In this document: positions 60,001-64,000 of the stretch, one piece after another
Layout of the letters: the number at the start of each line of letters is the position of its first letter
Position numbering within the stretch: the stretch's first letter is position 1
Assembly: GCF_030265065.1 (NCBI RefSeq)
Contig: NC_080416.1
Location: 379,501-443,500, forward strand
Source of the DNA: Corythoichthys intestinalis
Lineage: Eukaryota > Chordata > Actinopteri > Syngnathiformes > Syngnathidae
Length of the DNA: 64,000 bases
Direction of reading: 5' to 3'
Program-made: the position numbers and the translations under genes
The notes under the pieces: model-generated
The model's input: the letters and a program-made list of their open reading frames with translations, nothing else
The model's database searches: none
Told to the model about the DNA's origin: nothing

Positions 60001-62725
60001 GAGTCCGCCATTTCAGACATAGAGGTAATGAAATATGTCTCGTCCCCCAAGCAAGAAAACATTTTTTAACCGTGCTCAGAACAACGCCAGTGTTCATCGT
60101 GCAATCCACTTTCAAACAAAGATGCATGGTGTTACTGATAGCCGTCTTAATGGTAGCGCATTAATCTTTTACGATGGCCACAAATCAATCCATTTCTTGA
60201 CCACAAGATAGCATTGGAAGCTTTGGAATCACGTTCTTTTTTTTTGTGTGTGTGTGTGTGTCAGATTCAAGTTAGTTTATCTTCAATAATCAAATATGGC
60301 CAAAATGTGTAAGCCTATGTATTTCTAATCAGGTGGATTCCAAGGAACTATCCGGGAAAACTATGCTGTCTGTACCTGGTTATGAAGAAAAAGTGGAGTT
60401 TGGAACCATGCTCACCTTTGCCTATCCAATAGATGGTCACGGTGAGTGTTTGAAGGCGAGTCAGGAAATAATCCAAATGATTACCGGTACATTGTCACTA
60501 ACACTTGCTGCCAAAGCCTGTGCACATTTGGATGAGTCTGTTGTGGCAAACCATCCAAATTATTATTATTATTATTATTCCATACAAAAATGTTGTAGCA
60601 GAAATTTTAGTAATCATCCTTGGAGGCCAGACATCCTACTTTTCTGTTTTCAAAATATTCAGGTGGAGAGATAATGGTTTCAACAACTCGTCCGGAGACT
60701 ATGCTGGGAGACGTTGCTGTCGCTGTTCACCCCGATGACCCTCGATACCTGGTCAGATTCTTTCAATCTAGTTTTTGATGGATTGGAATTATGGGTAACT
60801 CAATCAATCCAGACGTGTAGAAAAGGAGGAATATTGGGACGATTTAGATGTGGGTACTTGTACAGTAAATGCTCTTAGCTAAATCCCGCACATAGCGTAA
60901 GAAGCAGAAGAAAATATATGGGTGGATTCATTTTACATGGTAGTTAATTGAACTTTGTCTTTGTTTCAGGATTTTCATGGAAAGAAATGCCGCCACCCCT
61001 TCAATGACAGACTGCTCCCGATCGTCACTGATGAAACTGTCGACGTGGAGCTCGGCACAGGTCTCTTACCTATTTTTCAGATGAAAAGATAAGAGTCCAA
61101 TATTCAGAGTCGCTCCACTGAAATTTACATAGTATTGTTTGAAGTTCATTAAAGGGGGCAGAGTTTTTTCATAAACTAAGGTTGCGAAAATATGACAAGG
61201 AAAAGCATGTTTAAGCAATCTGAACTTCTAACCAGATTTCCAGAATCAAGCCAGCCGAACCGCCGGACTCGTGCTGGCGCAGCTTTAACGACCCGGGCCG
61301 ACGAGACCCCGACAACCCGGCCAAAAGGTCAAACTCTGCGCGTTCACCTTAGTCCTAACCCCTGGTACTGACTCCATTTTGAAAGCTGGAAAAAGGCTTC
61401 GAAGCAGAAGTTGACAATTTATTCAGGTCGACAGCGATCAGGCGGCAAGGCGTGACAGATACAGACTCAGACGAGGAGGCAGACTCGTTTCAAGGTCAGC
61501 GTATCACAAGTCAACAAAATTTTCCCGAGAAAAATGACAATGCTTAGTTCAACATTGTCTTTTGAAGGCTCTCGCGGGGCGGGCCGTGGGCAGGAAGAAG
61601 GGGGTTTTTGGGTGTTGTTTAGGATTCTTGTCTGTTTGTGGATTGGACAGGAGGATTCGGGAGTTACTGTTGTCAGGGCAATGAGGGTTGTGGATTTAGT
61701 CACCACAGCGTCAAAGGGGTTCTTGGAGTCTAATCAGTGGTGTTATCAGTTGGATATCAGGCGTTCTTTAGTGTTTCTTGTCCCGGCATTTGTTCTGGAT
61801 TGTCCAGGAGAATTGATTGTGAGAGTTGGTGGTGCAGATGTGGGCTTGTAGATGTCTTGCCTTGTCAGTGTCAATCTTGCTCAGTCAGCTGCATGACGCA
61901 CGTGTTGGGCTCCCGTGATCAGAAGGTGTCATGTATCTCTTATGCCCTATGTCAAATATATTCTGCTTGTTTTCCTTAACTATGATATAAATGCTATTTA
62001 TTTTATATTGGTTGTGTTAGAGTAATACAAACAGTTGATTGGTAAATACGAGAAAAAATACTATTCCCTTCAATATACATTTTGCACTTGTATCACTTAC
62101 GTATACTATGAGAACGTGCACTTAATTCCACTCAACTATGGTTACTTGTACTACAAGTCCGTGGACTCGCCTGCACTTGTACTATACCAACCAGCACAGC
62201 AAAGCTACCCACACAATTTCTCCAGAAATGGCTGTATGATAACGCAACATTGCGAAGCACTTGTCTGGCGCCCCAATAGGGAAAGAAAGGGATGTCGTGC
62301 CCTTCAATATTTTGATCCTGGTTGCAATACCATTTTTGGCCACCAATCTTACATACTGTATTTCTTTGGTAGTTATTGTTGACCTCTTTGCTGACCTATC
62401 TTTGTCTTCAGGTGCAGTGAAAGTTACTCCTGCTCACGACCGCAACGACTTTTTACTCTCACAGAGACACGCTTTGCCTTGCGTCACTGTAATTGGAGGA
62501 GATGGGAAGATGACGTCGTTCTGTGGACAATGGCTAGAGGTGCACTACATGAAGATCAATGTCGGCACACGAGGCCAAACAGGGATTCAAATGAATGTAA
62601 TATCTCCTTGGTTGTTTGAAGGGAGTGAAGCGTTTTGATGCCAGACGGCTGGTAGTAGACGCTCTGGTTGAAAAAAAGCTATTCAGAGGAAAGAAGGAGC
62701 ATGCCATGACCCTACCTATTTGCAG
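57062..62725 (+). CDS. vars2: Valine--tRNA ligase, mitochondrial (partial, continues past window)
   Basis: Charges mitochondrial tRNA-Val. Thirteen plus-strand exons join in frame: 57062-57235, 57573-57654, 57744-57844, 58323-58450, 58558-58624, 58799-58896, 58983-59064, 59905-60024, 60333-60441, 60663-60751, 60970-61060, 62412-62539, 62622-62725, giving about 457 aa of roughly 1,050. The Arg-rich, acid-poor start [18 protein letters not shown] looks like a mitochondrial presequence. The class I HIGH motif is HLGH (residues about 146-149) in [40 protein letters not shown] and [15 protein letters not shown] follow. The editing (CP1) domain has [17 protein letters not shown] and [25 protein letters not shown] and PICS favour VARS2 over cytosolic VARS1. 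KMSKS lies beyond the edge. The exon 11 donor (GTCTCT) is weak. Confidence 0.95.
59170..59777. mobile_element. MITE, 'GTGGTACCTCAAGAT' family
   Basis: The right end is the inverse form ATCTTGAGGTACCACTG at 59760-59776, and a degenerate match 'gaacctcaagatatgaaag' lies at 59210-59229. The same terminus occurs at 50804. The copy contains a piece resembling the 46424-47921 element near 59530-59600. It lies in vars2 intron 7. Confidence 0.45.
61221..62072 (-). mobile_element. LTR-like repeat, copy E
   Basis: This is a near-full-length family member on the minus strand, from 62072 (TGAAGGGAATAGTATT-type start) to a degenerate end near 61221. The AATAAA-bearing segment and the G/C-rich tail are recognisable. 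No target duplication is evident. It lies in vars2 intron 11, antisense to the gene. It is a non-coding fossil with no internal genes. Confidence 0.55.
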
Positions 62726-62976
62726 GTACGGAACTAATACAACAGTTATATTGAAAATGTTGTCAGAACAACAATTCTAATTATTAGTTTGTGATTGACT
62801 ACACACTTAGAGTATGTTTTATTGTATCTAATTTCTCATCTTTTCAGTTTCATTGCGTTCTGGCTGATGAAACGGCGCAAAGAAAACAAACTTTTTGCGA
62901 TAAAACAAGTTACTGTACATAAGATTACAGAAAAACAGATCAGGACATAAAAGCAGCATACTGATTTATATTCTAC

Positions 62977-64000
62977 CATAGACTTCATAATGTATTGAAG
63001 GGGCGCGGGGCCGATAAATTGGGTGCCTCCATTGTTGGGGAGGCAGTCAAGGCTGAATGAGTGGAATCGCAGACAAGGAGCTTTTTTCGGTCTCGATTCC
63101 TGGTTAAAAGCAAAAAGAAAAACGTGCGGTTAGCATTTTTTTTACATAAATATGTCGAAGTACAATGCTAGTCTGTTAGTAAATGTAGCGAGCGACCGCC
63201 TTATGTAAAATGAGCTTTTCCAGTAAAAATTCATGTGAATAAATGCTTAAATCCCCAAATTCTTTATAGATATCAACGTAAACAGTCTTGATTATTGTTT
63301 ATAAGAAAAAAAAAAAAAAACGTGCAGGTAGCATTTATTTTGCGAAAATATTGCAACCTATAAGGCTAGTCAGTTAGGAAACTTAGCCCCCGCCATGTGT
63401 ACACAAAGAGCTGAAAATTCTTGTGAATAAATGCTTAAATCACTGAATTCTGTATAGATATGGATGTAAAACAGTCTCAATTCTTGGTTAAAAGCAAAAA
63501 AAAAAAAAAAGTGCAGTTAGCGGTTATTTTATGTAAATATGTTGAAGTACAATGCTAGTCTGTTAGAGAATGTAGCTAGTGGCCACCTGATGTAAACAGA
63601 GCTTTTTTTCCAGTGAAAATTCTTGTGAATAAATGCTTAAATCCTCGAATTCTTTATAGATATGGACGTAAAACACTCTCGATTCTTGGTTAAAAGCAAA
63701 AAACTGTGCAGTTAGAATTTATTTTACGTACTGTAAATATTGCGAACAATGATGCCAATGCAGTAGCGGCTAATTTCTCCCGTTGATTATTTTTTCACAA
63801 TATTTCAAAGTGCATAGATGGTACGAAAAATATAATAATGACCTTGAATCCTCGAACAAATCACTCCTGAGACAATATTTCCTGTTTGTATGCGGTACAG
63901 CTTTCGTACTTTTTCAACAGAAATCCGGCGTTAGTTCGCTGCGTGCGTTTGTGAGTAGCTCCTCTTGATGTGGGCGGTCCCCTTCTTGAAGGCGAGGGGC
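62977..64000 (-). mobile_element. MITE with internal 190-200-bp tandem units (copy 2, runs off window)
   Basis: It begins CATAGACTTCATAATG and matches copy 1 (36652-37369) in inverse orientation. The right end nearly reaches the other terminus at the window edge. The internal unit, recognisable by 'gattcttggttaaaagc' and 'aataaatgcttaaatc', starts near 63096, 63290, 63479 and 63680, four times here against twice in copy 1. It lies in vars2 intron 13 or downstream of exon 13. Confidence 0.75.

Overview
This window is vertebrate nuclear DNA from a ray-finned (teleost) fish. The evidence is intron-rich host genes whose exons match vertebrate families, plus a repeat population of hAT, Tc1/mariner, MITE, LINE and LTR copies of the kind common in fish. 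Species cannot be fixed from the sequence.

Layout. 1-12.5 kb is repeat-dominated: an LTR-like copy, a nest of hAT elements, a Tc1 element with very long inverted ends, and an unclassified repeat. I found no host gene there. 12.6-21.9 kb (minus) is trnau1ap (SECp43), all 9 coding exons, 302 aa. 22.4-40.2 kb (minus) is sacm1l, the ER/Golgi phosphoinositide phosphatase SAC1, all 20 coding exons, 586-588 aa. It has one U12-type intron and one GC-AG intron, and its introns are loaded with LTR-like and hAT insertions. 40.6-42.86 kb (plus) is a short spliced non-coding gene with two intronic C/D-box snoRNAs resembling SNORD52 and SNORD48, so it looks like the SNHG32 (C6orf48) host gene. 44.2-48.8 kb (plus) is a C6orf47 (G4) homologue. 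53.3-56.3 kb (minus) is ppp1r11. 57.06 kb to beyond the right edge (plus) is vars2, mitochondrial valyl-tRNA synthetase, with 13 exons (about 457 aa) visible.

Two divergent gene pairs share short intergenic promoters: sacm1l/snoRNA host (about 0.4 kb) and ppp1r11/vars2 (about 0.8 kb). Four neighbouring loci (snoRNA host, C6orf47, PPP1R11, VARS2) have human counterparts in or next to the MHC on 6p21-22, so the right half looks like a compact relic of MHC-linked synteny joined to sacm1l and trnau1ap, which lie elsewhere in human. Functionally these are housekeeping genes: selenocysteine tRNA handling, PI4P turnover, rRNA 2'-O-methylation guides, PP1 inhibition and mitochondrial translation.

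Exon boundaries were set by hand from splice signals and reading phase. For every coding gene the exon lengths add up in frame. UTR ends and most repeat family names are less certain.
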